A program made the translations under genes and the position numbers. Below are positions 1 through 12,699 of a stretch of 64,000 bases of DNA, piece by piece. Under the pieces are notes generated by a model. That model was not told the origin of the DNA and searched no databases. It worked only from the letters and a program-made list of their open reading frames with translations. The DNA lies in NCBI RefSeq assembly GCF_033568475.1, contig NC_133120.1, positions 49,841,751-49,905,750 of the forward strand. The letters are read 5' to 3'. How positions within the stretch are numbered: the stretch's first letter is position 1; each line of letters starts with the position of its first letter. The DNA comes from Henckelia pumila (Eukaryota; Streptophyta; Magnoliopsida; Lamiales; Gesneriaceae).

Positions 1-329
1 TGCGTTGGTGTTGAAATTTTTTTCTCACATTGACTAAGCCATCCCAATGGGGCTGATTTGCTATTGTACCGGGGGAAATCTAGCTTTGAATTTTGAAGTA
101 CATAGGATATGCCATCCTCGCTGCCTTGTTGTCCTGTGTAATGCTGGTCGGTGGTCTGTTCAAATCTACTATCTTTGCCCTGATCTCGATCTTTCGATTG
201 GAAGGTTGACAAACATTGGAGTATTTCCTCCAACTTATCTAGAAGAGCTTGCTGTCGTTCCTCAGCAGCTGTCTTGTACACTTGAAACCTTTTTACAAAG
301 GCTTCAAATTTTTGTTGAAAAACGTTCAT
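1..329 (-). CDS. Ty3/gypsy gag, N-terminal part (runs off window)
   Basis: Reading leftwards from ATG at 329, the frame is open to the window edge (about 109 codons). It begins MNVFQQKFEAF and is followed by a charged, glutamine-rich coiled-coil-like stretch. It then reaches LDFPRYNSKSAPLGWL, the block that opens the capsid domain of plant Ty3 gag proteins. The start lies only 18 bp from a methionine-tRNA primer-binding site, as expected for a chromovirus with a very short leader. Seen: open frame and motif. Known: the LDFPRY...LGWL block is typical of Ty3 gag. Inferred: Reina-like lineage. The rest of the element is outside the window. Confidence 0.8.
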   Translation of the reverse strand, partial: MNVFQQKFEAFVKRFQVYKTAAEERQQALLDKLEEILQCLSTFQSKDRDQGKDSRFEQTTDQHYTGQQGSEDGISYVLQNSKLDFPRYNSKSAPLGWLSQCEKKISTPT

Positions 330-346
330 ATCCCCATGACTACCGT

Positions 347-357
347 CTCTGATACCA
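347..357 (-). other. Primer-binding site (initiator Met-tRNA)
   Basis: The minus strand reads TGGTATCAGAG, complementary to the 3' end of plant initiator methionine tRNA. Three bases separate it from the CA end of the LTR at 361. Confidence 0.8.
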
Positions 358-360
358 ATT

Positions 361-801
361 TGTTATGGTCCCATGTTATGGATCTCGCCAAGGGGCTGCC
401 TACTTTGAATTTAAGGCTCGCTAGGAGAGAACATCTCGATCTCTTGGTTTGAGGCTCGTTGGGAAAGAACCTCAGATCTCGTGACACAAGATTATGAATA
501 ATTTTTTTCTAATAATTTTATTCATAATAATTCCGCCCTATAAATAACATAGCTTACAAGATTATATCAAAAATCAAATCCCTAAGAATCCTATAGATTT
601 GGATAATTCCAAATCTTTTTATTCAAATGAAAGATACCTTATAATCCTATAATAAAGAAAATAAAATCCTACATAAAATAGAAAACCCTACCCTAACTAT
701 GGAATGATATTATTATTCAAGAAAGATAAGATAACAAAACTTATTTCTAAATTAAAGATGCGAGCAGAATAATTCATTGGGTATCTATAAGGCACATGAC
801 A
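361..801 (-). repeat. 5' LTR of the Ty3 element at the left edge (outer end approximate)
   Basis: The inner end is fixed by the CA dinucleotide (minus strand) just before the primer-binding site. The outer end is not certain; a TG start (TGTCATGTGCC, minus strand) at 801 gives an LTR of about 440 bp, normal for Reina-like chromoviruses. A TATA-like TATTTATA lies near 541-548 on the minus strand. Confidence 0.5.
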
Positions 802-2039
802 GATTCCGATTTAATTTTTGATATAATTAAAAAATTACATAAACATTTCATTAAAAAAAATAATTTAAAAATAAATTATTTTAGGCACATGCATTGTGTG
901 TGCATTGTCGCTAGTATAAATAAAATAACAAAAATTATTATCCATTTGTCTGCACAAAGTTTTCAAGTCATATCGATTACTGCAGGTTTCCTGATAATTA
1001 TTGCCGCAATATTTCAAACTTGCATTCTTCATCTTGTAAAATAAAATATGTAGTCCGAAATCAAAATTTAGTGATTACTCAAATTTCATACTCTACCAAG
1101 ATAGAAATATTTGGAGAAAAACAAAATTCACGCACACAGCATTTTAAAGACATTTTCTGAAGATTTTTTTTTAAGAAAAAAAGACATTTTCATTTTCTAA
1201 AGTGTGACGACAAAGAAGTAAGATGACATGGGATGGATAGCGAACTCTTGCAGAGTAATATTACGGATGAGATTTCATCAATTTTCTCAAATTAAGATTT
1301 TTAGAGTTTCAATCTTCTTGGAAATTGCACTTTTTACCTAACATACATGTAGTTTGACAATTTGACATCATCATAATAATTGATTTTACAAAATCATTCG
1401 CACCAAATTTCTCAAGTGCGCATAAACTAAAAACGATGTTGACAACACATAATGTAAAATTTTGACATTGATTTACACTTTTAATATGTGTATGTATATA
1501 GCAGTATAGATATATATTTGTTGCTTTAACGATTTTGATATTTTATATATGTTATCGAATTTAAGTCAAAGTCTTGTATTTTTTTGTTTTTAAATAATTT
1601 TGATATTTTTTCATCGTGGAATGCGGATATGACATTGCAGACATCGCACATTAGTACCACAAGGGAAAAAAAAGGACTAATATTATCCAAAATATATATA
1701 TAGCATAACAAGATTCAAAATGTAAACAGACAAACAAACATACATGATAAAAATATAATTTTCCACATTATTTATTATAACACACATAAAATTACGACCA
1801 CTATATTGTTGATTTATTATTATTATTATTATTATTGTTGGGATGCAAGGAAAACGACCACTGTATTGTGGATTCACCAACTAGAACCATAACATTTATT
1901 TTATTAAATTTCAATTTATCAAAACCGAGGGCGCCTTGGATACGTCCAGCATGGTGGTTGTTCTATCACAAATAGCCGAGAATACAGTGATAATATGTGT
2001 AGTATTTTTTTTGAGTCAAATCAATTAATATAAATTATT
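802..2039. other. AT-rich intergenic DNA
   Basis: No coding or structural signal beyond short AT-rich runs and an (ATT)n microsatellite near 1817-1836. The short open frames here have no recognisable motifs. Confidence 0.6.
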
Positions 2040-2345
2040 GAGAAAATAGTAAATTTAGTTCGATAATGGTCATTTTGTGATTTTGGTATTCTATGTTTTC
2101 ATATTTCAATTTTAGTCATTTTCCAGTTTTTAACAATTAATATAGCTTTTTTTTTTTTGTCAATAATGCTTATGTGACACTATACACGTACGTCACGTCA
2201 ACTCCACATCAGCGTCATATTAGAAAAATGATTAAAATGGCAAAAAAAAAAAACATAGCGGATCGGACTAAAACATGAAATCTGACAATATAGATGACCA
2301 AAATTGCAAATTTACAAACATACGAGACATTTACAAACATACAGG
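2040..2345. mobile_element. Foldback MITE, 'GATTTTGGT' family
   Basis: The left half (GTGATTTTGGTATTC, TTTCAATTTTAGTCATTTT) is repeated in inverted form in the right half (ACCAAAATTGCAAA, GACTAAAACATGAAA). The centre holds TGATGTGGAGTTGACGTG on the minus strand, also found in the copy at 48437-48751. No clear target-site duplication was found here, so the limits are approximate. Confidence 0.55.
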
Positions 2346-3388
2346 ACACAAAAAACAATTTTGCGTAAATAATTAATTTTAGAATGAAGAACATTTAGGG
2401 ACAATTTCTTTCTATATTTTTTATAATTAATTAAAATAATTTTCTTTGTAGAGCTATTTTGACTGTTTGATTATAAGTATCTAATTATTTTGTTGATTAT
2501 CATTAGTCATCAGAATTATTATAGTAGGAGCATGATGTTTATTTTAAAATTAGTTGATATTTTTGTTATTTTAATATGCAGTTTGTTTGTGGTTACTTCA
2601 TAAGTAAAACAATTGTTCCTACCGTGGGAACATGGCAAAACATTCTATGATTTGGTGATTTTCGTTTCTGATCCTGTGAGTAATCAAAATTCATTTTAGT
2701 GCAATAAATTGAATTTTTTTTAATTTTTAGTGTCTTTTATTAGAGCTGGAACTGACGCATGTGTTGATTTCAAACATGAAAATTGCTAACATGACATTGA
2801 ATATTGCGAGCATGACATGAGATAAACTTTGGAATGTGTAGTTTATCTGAAAAAAAATCTCAAATTTGGGACGAGATTTCGAGTTTGAAACTCAGTTATA
2901 ATTAACAATCTCCGCTCCCCCAAGAGAGAGAAAAAAAGTAGAAAAAAATAGATTACCAAATTGTTGAACTAGTACAAACCTGACTACTTACGTGATCAAA
3001 AGTCAAATTTAAACAACCTAATTACATTATTAAATTTGCAACCTTAGCTACCGAATTATTATATATGGGTTTTTTTTGTTATATAGATATTTCATACATC
3101 TAAGACACAAGATTAATTATTTTACAAGTTACAACCTCTTATTAACAACAATAATATAGATCAACAAATCAATACAATAATTAATAATCCAATACACTCT
3201 CACACACAAATCCCCAGGCACGCGCGCACACACACACATATATATTTGATCTCCTGTGCACCCATCGCGAGAACTTATGTGACCACTAGTTGATGTGACA
3301 TACATTTACCTATTGCATTCGATGTACAAGACGTCACATCATCCGATGCTCACAGATGTCCTCATGGTGGATGCTCAGGCGGAAACCG
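2346..3388. other. Upstream region of the BAHD gene
   Basis: AT-rich DNA with a short CA microsatellite near 3225-3238. No further gene signal was seen. It presumably holds the promoter of the gene that starts at 3476. Confidence 0.5.
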
Positions 3389-3404
3389 TATATATATATA
3401 TATC
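3389..3404 (+). promoter_or_regulatory. Likely TATA box of the BAHD gene
   Basis: A TATATATATATATA run lies about 75-85 bp before the ATG at 3476. The longer in-frame start at 3356 would put this run inside the coding region and add residues that do not look like a BAHD N-terminus, so 3476 is preferred. Confidence 0.45.
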
Positions 3405-3475
3405 ACACTAGCTCCAAAAAAGGTAATTATATTGTTTTCTCCTTTCCAATTAACCTGCAAAAACATCCACTGCCC

Positions 3476-3886
3476 ATGGATTCCGGTGCATTTCCCTTGA
3501 GGGTGAAGCGGCACGAGGTGGTGGCTGCGGCGTTGCCAATGCAAGAGCATTGGCTGCCGATGTCGAACCTCGATTTGCTCCTCCCGCCACTCGACTTCGG
3601 AATATTCCTTTGCTACAAGAGAAACCAGTTCATGTCATCTCCGGACAACATGGTAAACGTGATGAAAAAGGCCTTAGCCAAAACCCTGGTATCCTTCTAC
3701 CCGTTCGCCGGAGAAGTCGTGCAGAACCACCACGGCGAGCCGGAGATCCTATGCAACAACCGCGGCGTCGATTTCATGCACGCTTGGTTGGATGTAGGGT
3801 TAATGGATCTGGACCTTCACCATCCGGACGTGTCTGTTCATGGGAGACTTGTTCCAACTAAGATGCATGGCGTGCTAGCCGTTCAG
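3476..3886 (+). CDS. BAHD acyltransferase exon 1
   Basis: 137 codons from [10 protein letters not shown] to VLAVQ, followed by donor GTATAT at 3887. It contains the N-terminal KNALAKTL-like helix block ([17 protein letters not shown]), a BAHD hallmark. Confidence 0.85.
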
Positions 3887-6542
3887 GTATATATACTTAA
3901 TTCTCACTTATATTAATATAGTGGTACCGTCTTAATGGAGAAACTAATTAAAAGCCTTTTGATTTATCAACTATAGATATTGTATACATCCATATTAGTT
4001 ATGAAATTATAAAATTATCTCAAATCCAATGTAAATAAAATAAGGCAAAAACTGATATGAGACGGTCTCAAAGGTCATTTTCTTGAGACGGGTCTTTTAT
4101 ATGAGTTATTCATTAAAAATATTATATTTTATGCCAAAAGTATTACTTATTATTATAAATATGGGTATAATTGACCCGTCTCATTTGTGAGATCATCTCA
4201 CAAAAGTGTTACTCATGAAATAATTCGTTTTAAAAGTATATTTGAGGTAATTTTGTTATTTTGAAAGTAACATGTAACTTTATGTATAACCTATGCAGAA
4301 TGAGTTATATGATTTTATGAGGGTTTTTTTTTTTTTTTAAGATTGATTTTATGGGTTTTCATATGGGTAATAATGTAATATGTGTTATTTTCCGGAAACT
4401 TATCCTACCAAAAAATATATATATTTCAATGGATATTTCTGAAAATACTGAAGCATAAAATATTCTTTCATGTAGTTTAATTCTACCTTTCTTGTCCTCT
4501 AATTTTTTTTTTTGGAGCAATTCTTGTCCACTAATTTCTTTCTTACACTACAAGTATGACTTTTTGTATAATCGCATGTGTCCCACACGCCTAAGTTTTT
4601 AAATACAAATGAAAATGAATTAAACAATAATTACTTAAATGAAATGACTTAAATAATTAATTACTAATCAAATAATTTCTTAAACTACTACAAGTATCAC
4701 TTTGTATAATGGGGATATATATATATATATTAGTGTAATATAATATAATTTTATGTCTTTAAAATTCCGTGTGGTAACTAATTTCTTGAATTATTAATGC
4801 TTCATTCGTTCGTTTATATGGATTTTTTCCCACTGCATATTAATAAAAATCATCGAGAAATTAAATTATATATAAATTTTTTACTTATTTTCTATTTAAT
4901 TTATTCAAAATATAATCATACGTTTTTCAAAACTTAGTTAACGAAGAAATATTAGTAAAAAAATAGAAAAATATTATTAAATATAACATAAGTTTATATA
5001 TCTCAAAAAAGATAAAAATTGATTCCTATAATAAGAGGGAGGTATAGTATGACTTTGTACATCTCACTTTTTTAAAAATATATATTTTATATAAAAAAAA
5101 TTGATCAAAATTTTACACGTCCTTGCCAAAATTGGAATATACTGTAAATAATATTTTAACGTTACAAATAAAATAGTACTTTTCATTTTTTTAATATTTT
5201 ATTTATATATGATAAAAGATTATGAAATATTTTCCCAATTGCAGAAAAATAAATTTGTTTAGGTAATATAAGGGATTTTAAATAATTAATTCTAATTTTG
5301 AATGGGTAGAATCGATGTACTAAAGCTGTATTTTGATCATTTAAAAAACAAAAGACCATGTCTTCTATGAGATAATCTCATATATCTAATTCAGTTAATT
5401 CGTATTTTTTATATAAAAAAAAAATCATAAATCAAATTAAATATAAAATCCATATTATAAAATTGAACCATAAAATTATGTTACAAGATTTTTTGTGTTA
5501 AAAAACCAAAAACACATATGATCAAACATGCTTAATTGTAACTTTATTAATATTAATATTATATTAGAAAAATAGTAGAGAGGAATAGATGTTGACTTGA
5601 GTTGATAGGTGACGGAGCTGAAATGCGGCGGTTTAGTGATCGGCTGCACCTTCGACCACCGTGCCGCCGACGCCCACTCCGCCAACATGTTCCTCTCTGC
5701 GTGGGCGGAGGTCGCTCAATCTAAGCAAATCACCCTCCTCCCTACATTCCGCCGCTCGCTTCTCAACCCGCGCCGCCCTCCGCAACCGGATAAATTGCTT
5801 GACAAATTTTACGTGCCACAATCATCTCTGCCCCCGCCGCCTACGGGCGACGAAAATCCCCTCCATCACCTCACCACCCGAATCTACTACGTGAAATCCG
5901 AAGAAATCGATCGGATCCAGTCCCAAGCAAGCTGCAGCAGCGGATCGAAGAGAAGCAAGATCGAGTCCTTCAGCGCATTTCTCTGGAAATCAATCGCCGA
6001 CACCAGCTCCACTCAACGATCAAGAACCGTGAAATTAGGGATCGTAATCGACGGCAGATCGAGGCTGATCCCCGGAGGAGAAGGCGAATCGAGGCCGTTG
6101 GAAAGGTATTTCGGGAACGTTCTCTCCATCCCGTACGTACGGGCTACAGTCTCCGATCTCCAAGCGGCGTGTCTCGAGAGTGTCGCCGGATCGGTTCACG
6201 GATGCGTGGCGAGGCGGCGACGGAGCACATTTCTTGGCGCTCATCGATTGGGTGGAGCTGCGCAGGCCGAAGCCCGCGGTCGTGAAAGTTTACTGTAAAG
6301 ATGAAAACGACGACGCAGCGGTCGTCGTGTCGTCGGGTCAGAGGTTTCCGGTTTCGGATCTTGATTTCGGGTGGGGAGGGCCGGTATTCGGGTCGTACCA
6401 TTTCCCGTGGGGAGGGGAGACTGGGTACGTGATGCCTATGCCCAGCGCCGATGGGAGTGGGGCTTGGATCGTGTACATGCACCTCATGGAAGGCACTGGA
6501 CCAGCTCGAGGCACGCGCGCCTCACGTGTTCTTACCCTTTGA
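3476..6542 (+). CDS. BAHD-family acyltransferase (coniferyl-alcohol-acyltransferase-like), two exons, frame broken near 6205-6230
   Basis: BAHD enzymes move an acyl group from acyl-CoA to an alcohol or amine in the cytosol during specialised metabolism. Exons are 3476-3886 and 5609-6542, with a 1722-bp GT-AG intron in phase 0. The join reads [11 protein letters not shown], an intron position common in this family. The catalytic HXXXD is HRAAD (about residue 154) and the structural DFGWG lies at 6363-6377. Length is about 447 residues, normal for BAHD. The C-terminal stretch [19 protein letters not shown] resembles the coniferyl-alcohol acyltransferase-like clade; the substrate is an inference. 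Oddity: the frame from exon 2 (to about CVAR) must shift to reach [10 protein letters not shown], and a short piece in the third frame (AATEH) between them also looks right, suggesting two single-base losses. It is either a recent pseudogene or carries sequencing errors. Confidence 0.85.
5609..6542 (+). CDS. BAHD acyltransferase exon 2 (frameshifted)
   Basis: The acceptor AG is at 5607-5608. The first frame runs VTELKCGG through HRAAD to [10 protein letters not shown]. From about 6228 the protein continues in another frame ([10 protein letters not shown] ... DFGWG ... VYMHL) to TGA at 6540-6542. Confidence 0.8.
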
Positions 6543-6799
6543 TTATACTTTTTTGAGTCTTGATGCATAAAGCCATAAACTATTTTTTCAATGATATTGT
6601 TTGTGTTTTTCGTTCTCGAGATAAAAAAAAATAAAATTATATATATACATATATATTCATCGACCGATTAATGAGATACCATTTAGTGCGTGTTTTGTAT
6701 AGTGTGCATTCCTTCGAACAAAACTATGGATCTTGCGCCTAAATGTTTTTCATACTTTTATTGTATTTATATTATTATTATTATTATTATTATCTACGA
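6543..6799. other. 3' flank of the BAHD gene
   Basis: AT-rich DNA with an (ATT)n microsatellite near 6770-6792. It should contain the polyadenylation region, but no single signal stands out. Confidence 0.4.
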
Positions 6800-6925
6800 C
6801 TCACAAACAAAATGTCAAGTGGATGAGGCTTTATCCTAATGGTGTTAGTTTCCACTCACAAGCAAAATGTCTAGTGGATAAGGCTTTATCCTAATGGTTA
6901 AGAGGCTTTATCCTAATGGTTAAGA
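6800..6925. repeat. Short tandem repeat, about 54 bp unit plus partial copies
   Basis: Two copies of a 54-bp unit (ACTCACAARCAAAATGTC... GGCTTTATCCTAATGGT) start at 6800 and 6854. They are followed by an extra partial copy of the AGGCTTTATCCTAATGGTTA part. Confidence 0.6.
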
Positions 6926-7089
6926 CTAAGATCTTGAGACTAAATGGTTTTAGTTTCCATTTCATCTGTTTGTAGATAACTGTTTTTAAATTTATTTAGA
7001 TTATTTAATAGTTATTTTGTAATTTTTTTGCTCAAAATAAGCAAGTCCTCGATTCATTGAGTCTCATGCTTCTTTGACTTTTAAGGTTG

Positions 7090-7320
7090 TCGGGTCTTAT
7101 ATCTCTCGGGCTTTATATTGTGTCAGGGCCTCATACCTCCTGGACTTTTATAGGTTTCGTGTCTCATGTATCCCGAGCTTTAGAATGTGCCAGGGCCTAA
7201 TGCCTAATGGAATTTTTTAGGTGTCGGGGCCTCGTATCTCTCGAAATTTAGAATGTGTCATGTCTTCTAGCTTTTAAGATTAACATGTCAGTGCTTATTC
7301 TTCCCGAGTTTTTTAATTAC
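7090..7320. repeat. Decayed minisatellite, 67-bp period
   Basis: Units begin at 7090, 7157 and 7224 (TCGGGTCTTATATCTC, TCGTGTCTCATGTATC, TCGGGGCCTCGTATCTC). Each is followed by a GTGYCAGGGCCT-like segment; a shorter fourth unit begins near 7282. Confidence 0.55.
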
Positions 7321-8354
7321 AACATTATTTTGAGGAATAAACTGAATTTCATTAAAAATACTGAAGTACATTAATTCGTTATCTTTTATATTTTTGATAA
7401 TCAAAATTTGGGACCATAAAACCTGACAATTTATCTGGTTGATGTAGTTTTTAAGCTAATTTAGCATCGAAAATACTGAATTGTTCGATCCCACGTAAAT
7501 CGTTGGAACAAAATCTCGCAAATTAAAATTTAGTGCACCATAACTAAAATAGGAAAGAAACTTGCCCCTTTTTGTCCAATTTCAGTCTTTTCTTTCTTTT
7601 TTTTCTTTTTTTCCCCCAAAATTGAAATTAGCACCATAAAATTCCGGAAGGGTTCCTCCGCTGCGCCAAAATGATCATCCTTTTATTTTACAAGCTGCCC
7701 ATTTGTAATTTGTGACAATAATTGTACAACTTAAAAAAGCGTGTCTATCAATTTATGGAAAAGGAATTTTCAGAAAACTCCTGTTGTGCCTAGAATTTTT
7801 AAAAATTTTCAACCCACAGACTTTAATTTGTGTCAATATTGAAATAATATTGATTGATATACCTTTAGTCGAGTGTAATCAAAATCAAATAGACATGTAA
7901 TTAAAAAGTTTATTATAAAGTAAATTTTTTTCCCTTGAAATACAAAAATTAATTTTAGGAAAAATTAATTCAAATGATTTTTAATTCAATATGATTATAT
8001 AAATAAATTATGACATAGTAATACAAATTTTTCAAGCTTGTTCACGAGTTTTTATAATCAAAATCAATATTTAGATTTATCAAATATTTTGTAATTTTTT
8101 AGAATAAATAATTTGTAATTGAGTATATAAGTTATCGACTAAAGGGCGAAAAGAGGGGAAAACATTGAATTGGTGCAATAGAGAATAATCATTTGAAATA
8201 ATAAATAATATGCTAGTTTGAATTCAACCAAAGAAAATGGAGGAAAAATGAAATGAAATTGGAAAAATTTCCAGATAGCTAGTTCCCCTTTCGGTGCTGT
8301 CATTTTGGCACAGCGGAGAATCCCTTCCCAATTTGAATTGGAAGTAACTTTATC
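7321..8354. other. AT-rich intergenic DNA
   Basis: No gene, RNA or repeat boundary was recognised. The 62-codon open frame at 7712-7900 has no recognisable motif. Confidence 0.5.
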
Positions 8355-8582
8355 CCTTTTGGGTTTTGGTCCATTAACTTTTTTAATGTAGATTTTGGTA
8401 CATTAACTTTGCATTTTCAGTGTTTTTTGGTCCAACTGCATACATGTCAGCTTTTGATTTTTCCACATCATCATTTTGGACCAATCAGAAGTTGACATGT
8501 ATGCAGTTAGACCAAAAAACACCGAAAATGCAAAGTTAGTATACCAAAACTCACATCAAAAAAGTTAATAGACCAAAACCAA
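8355..8582. mobile_element. Foldback MITE with arms of about 105 bp
   Basis: A long near-perfect inverted repeat. The left arm carries GTTTTGGTCCATTAAC, AACTTTGCATTTTC, GTTTTTTGGTC and AACTGCATACATGTCA. The right arm carries their complements in reverse order. The short centre contains CCACATCATCATTTTGG. No protein is encoded. The target-site duplication could not be fixed. Confidence 0.75.
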
Positions 8583-9138
8583 AATATGAACAAGTTAATG
8601 GACCCAAAAAATTATTTTTCCGAAAAAAAAAATACAAGTTACTGTACTTTTGATTTTATTTTCTTCACAAAATCGTCATATTTTATGGAAAAAAAACTAA
8701 AAAGTGTTTCATAAAATAATCTCAAACATTAGCTAAGATTACAAAATGCCTCATAACAAGCATAAAATTAAAAATATTGCTTTATACTAAATAATCCTGC
8801 TTTGTACTAAAGTAATTTTCCGGCAAATGAGTGAACTGAACACAAAATAATCCTGCTTTATACTAAAGTAAAATTTATTATGTTTGACCTACAATTTAGA
8901 TATGATAGCGAGTTCCGTGAGTTCAGTGTGGCAATAGGAAATTATTGGCTTGACGTTTAATTATGTCATGGATCCTCAAACTGTGTGGGGTCCGGGCCCA
9001 TGAATGGTAAATGCTGCACCGTGTGAAATTCACCCTGTGCAGTATAGAAGGAACCCGCACGCAATAAGAAATATTCCTTCATCATCATCATCATTAATTA
9101 TTGTTATTATTTAACAATGCGTCAATGTGAGTGTCATA

Positions 9139-9175
<37 letters not shown>

Positions 9176-10460
9176 GTTCCACCCCTACATACTAACTGTT
9201 TTTGGTGTGTCAAATCACACAAAAAATTCTCCTTTTTTCTTCCTAAATTTAACACAATTCTATTTTATGTTAAATCTTAAATGACTAAATTATCCTCACT
9301 TTTCTCTAACATCCTTATTTTATTTTATCTTTATCTTCTTTTTCAAATTTCATCATTTATCAAGACTTATGAAATTATTTACATAATTTTTTACAACTTC
9401 TCTATACTTTATATCAAAACTCTCATATTTTATCACCGTACTAATTTTTACATTTTTTTAAAAAATAATTAAATTTTCGAGCACAAAAAAATCACGTGCC
9501 ACGGTCGCTAATTAGTATAATGTTATAACCTATCATGCCATGGTAGGTTAGATTTCCTTTTTTGTCTTTTTTTTTAATACAAATAATCTTATTTGAAAAC
9601 ATCATCATGTATATAGTAGCAACTGTCACACGTAATTTTCACATGCTCAAAAAATTTAATTTTATCATCATTTTATAATTTACCTCCTCAAAAATATTCA
9701 ATGGAAAAAAAATGGTTACACTTGTTCTAACATTTCAATACAATTCCATTTTGGTTGTGCATGTTTGTAATTTGCTCGAAAACATCTATTATCTCTTCAT
9801 TTTTTTTTTATTGTTTATGTTATATGATACAATAGATGTCTAACATGCAGTTCATTTTCTTTTATTTATTTTATCAAAGGGTATTATCTAATGATGATAG
9901 CTCAAATTGTATTGATTACATGCACACAAAACAACTGCACCAAGATATATTTTTTTAAGATAATTAACTCTCATATATCGTAGAATTATCAATTACACTG
10001 TGTTTTAAATTTTTACTGCTAACTATAATAATTATTTACAGACATATTTGCAGAAAATACTTCAGAAAAGGACAAGCCAGAGCCCAAACATTCAATTCCT
10101 TATTTAAACATGTCCTCAACAAATTAAGAATGCATTATAGCCAAGAAAAAAGGGAAAAGAAAGATAATTCATGTCACGTTACTCAAAGCTGTAAAATATC
10201 AAGGTAAAAGAAATAATTATTAATCATTTATATATTCAAAATTTTCTATGCAATATTTTTTATACATTTTTATGCTTTCTGGAATTAACATATAATTATA
10301 TTTTCCCCTTTGTCATAACATGTAGGAATAATTGAATTATGTGAAATAATTCAATGATCTTGTGTCATCATTGCGGTGCAAAAAAGTTTGAATTTGAGAT
10401 TCCCACGTTCTGCTTTGATAATGGTAAAATCATATTAGCAGCCACAACCATTCCAAATGA

Positions 10461-10497
<37 letters not shown>

Positions 10498-10572
10498 TAT
10501 TTTCATTCACTTATTTTGGTATTAAAATGAATACAAATCTTGCTTCTTCAAGACGTGGAATCTATACATTTA
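8583..10572. other. AT-rich intergenic DNA with microsatellites
   Basis: Contains an (AAT)n run near 9149-9174, an (ATA)n run near 10463-10497 and otherwise unstructured AT-rich DNA. The 63-codon frame at 9281-9472 is low-complexity and unlikely to be a gene. Confidence 0.5.
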
Positions 10573-11356
10573 GGCTTTGTTTATTTAGTGAGATTAATTA
10601 TATATAGATGAATAATATTAAGACTATTAAACTAATTTTATAAGATGTTGAATAATGATGCATAAACAATCACATGTTTACTTTGATGGATCAATTTTGT
10701 GATTGATATTATGATTAAGTGACGAGTTACAATTTTGCCTTTGTTTATAATATATAATCTTATTTTTAGTTTTTATTTGTAAAATTGAGATTGTGATTTT
10801 TATTGAAGAATGTAAAATATTATTAATCCACGTGTAAATTATTTTAATTGACTAAAATTATTGAGTATAAATATTATTTATGTTTTAAAACAAAAATTAA
10901 TAAATTGAGTTAAAAAAATTTTTTCCATGAATAAGGATAAAATCTAATGAAATGTATTAATCATATATTAAATTATTAGAATTTTTATTTATGTTTTATA
11001 ATTTTTAAATGGATCTTTCGTATATTAAAATCAAATGAAATGTATTAATATATATTAAAGTATTTTACATTTATATCCATGTTATATAATTTTTTAAATG
11101 GAGTTTTCATATATTATTTTTTTGGGAAGTAAATTAAGGATATTAGTGTAATTTTTTTAATTGGAAATATAATTAGTTAAAAATGATTATATATCACACC
11201 ATTTATTTTTGATAAATCATCATGGTTTAAAGTTTAAATTAGATAAATATGGATGATCTTTATGAGTTAATACAGGCCCTCAAAAAGCAAGTAAACATGT
11301 GATTGCATAGGATTATTAATATAATCATATACTTATCATAGCAAGTAAACGCAACC
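10573..11356. mobile_element. Tourist/PIF-Harbinger-like MITE, 784 bp
   Basis: Termini GGCTTTGTTTA (left) and TAAACGCAACC (right; GGTTGCGTTTA when reversed) form imperfect inverted ends. Both sides are flanked by TTA (10570-10572 and 11357-11359), the target duplication expected for PIF/Harbinger. Internal inverted pieces such as ATCACATGTTTACTT and AAGTAAACATGTGAT support a foldback origin. No transposase is present. Confidence 0.65.
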
Positions 11357-12159
11357 TTAGTGTATTAAGACAGCTATTCCATACACTCCCACCTTTAACA
11401 CCTTATTAAGGAAAATATTCTCATTTCCAATTGTATTTTTGGGATAACAACAATGAATTAACTAATAGGATGACTGTATTTGACAATGTTGATGTTTGTG
11501 AAGATACTATGAAGCTAGCCACTCATGGATGAAACTACTCATGGATGTCATGAAAAAAATCCATATGCTGAATTGTTGCATCGAATGCATGATTTTTCCT
11601 CCATTGAAGATGTAACACTTCAAATACTCTAGCGTAACACTTCTTTTACCAAGCGGTGAAAATGGATGGCCCCAGAATATTCCTAAATTTAAATATGCAA
11701 GAATTGTTCTCCAGTCACAACATGCGATTGTGAATCTGACAGATTGTGTAATCTATTCTTCAATCATAACAGAGAGACATGTTTTTTGAATTGTTCCCAT
11801 ACTATTTTCTATCAGCTATAAAATCATGCCGACAAATTAGTGTTTGCTTGTTTATATAATCGAACATTCTGATTTTATTTCAATTAATAAATGGTAGTTT
11901 TAAATATATAATTCAAATTTTATTTACTAACAACTTGATTCTTAATTTGTAAATGTTAATTATCATGACTCATAATTAAATAAATTAATAATATTATTTA
12001 ATACTGAAAAAAATATGTACAAATATTTAGTTTTATTTTCATTATCGACCTTACAAAATATTAAAAAAGTGTCTTACTATTACTAAGCATATAAATTTTT
12101 ATTCATATACTAATTTTTATAAAATGTTTACTATTTTTACAGCCGTCAGAAGAGAAAAC
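11357..12159. other. Intergenic, unresolved
   Basis: No reading frame of length. The part from about 11560 to 11830 is less AT-rich and could be worn transposon sequence, but no family was recognised. Confidence 0.35.
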
Positions 12160-12500
12160 ACAAGGATGGTTTCTTACCGAGAGTACTATTGTTATAAATT
12201 TCAAATAAGGAGTCACATTCCATCGATTTTTTTTATTATTATTAAGTAGGTTTTTGCAACAATATGCAGTTGACATGTACATCAAACTTGAAACAACACG
12301 ATTAGATTATTGTGGAAATAATCAAACTGAATTGAGATCTGAATATTACCAAGGCATAGTGGATAACATCAATTGTGGAGAAACAAGAAGAAATGAGATT
12401 GCACAAAGAATTGTACTTCCAGCATCATTCATTGGAGGTCCAAGAGACATGAAAAAAATATTTAAATGCTATGACATTGGTAAGAAGGTTCGGAAAACCA
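12160..12500 (+). pseudogene. Helitron Rep/helicase-like fragment
   Basis: The frame reads YAVDMYIKLETTRLDY, then RSEYYQGIVDN, then AQRIVLPASFIGGPRDM. This order and wording is characteristic of the Helitron helicase-like N-terminal domain. Just upstream, REYYCYKFQIR matches the segment that normally precedes it. A frameshift follows near 12490 (GKPDL... in another frame). Only this part of the protein remains; no Helitron 5' TC or 3' hairpin-CTRR end was located. Confidence 0.8.
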
Positions 12501-12699
12501 GATCTCTTTATAACAACGAGTCAAGACTTCCAATATAGAGTGGAAATATATAATAGAGAACTTAATAGGGAGTCAACAACATCAGGATCGGCCGGATTTT
12601 ACAGTTGAGGATGATTGACAGTAGAGAATTTCAACACCGAACCCATAATATTGAACAAAGCAGTACAATACCCTAATGTAAACCTTGTGTCCCTATCGA

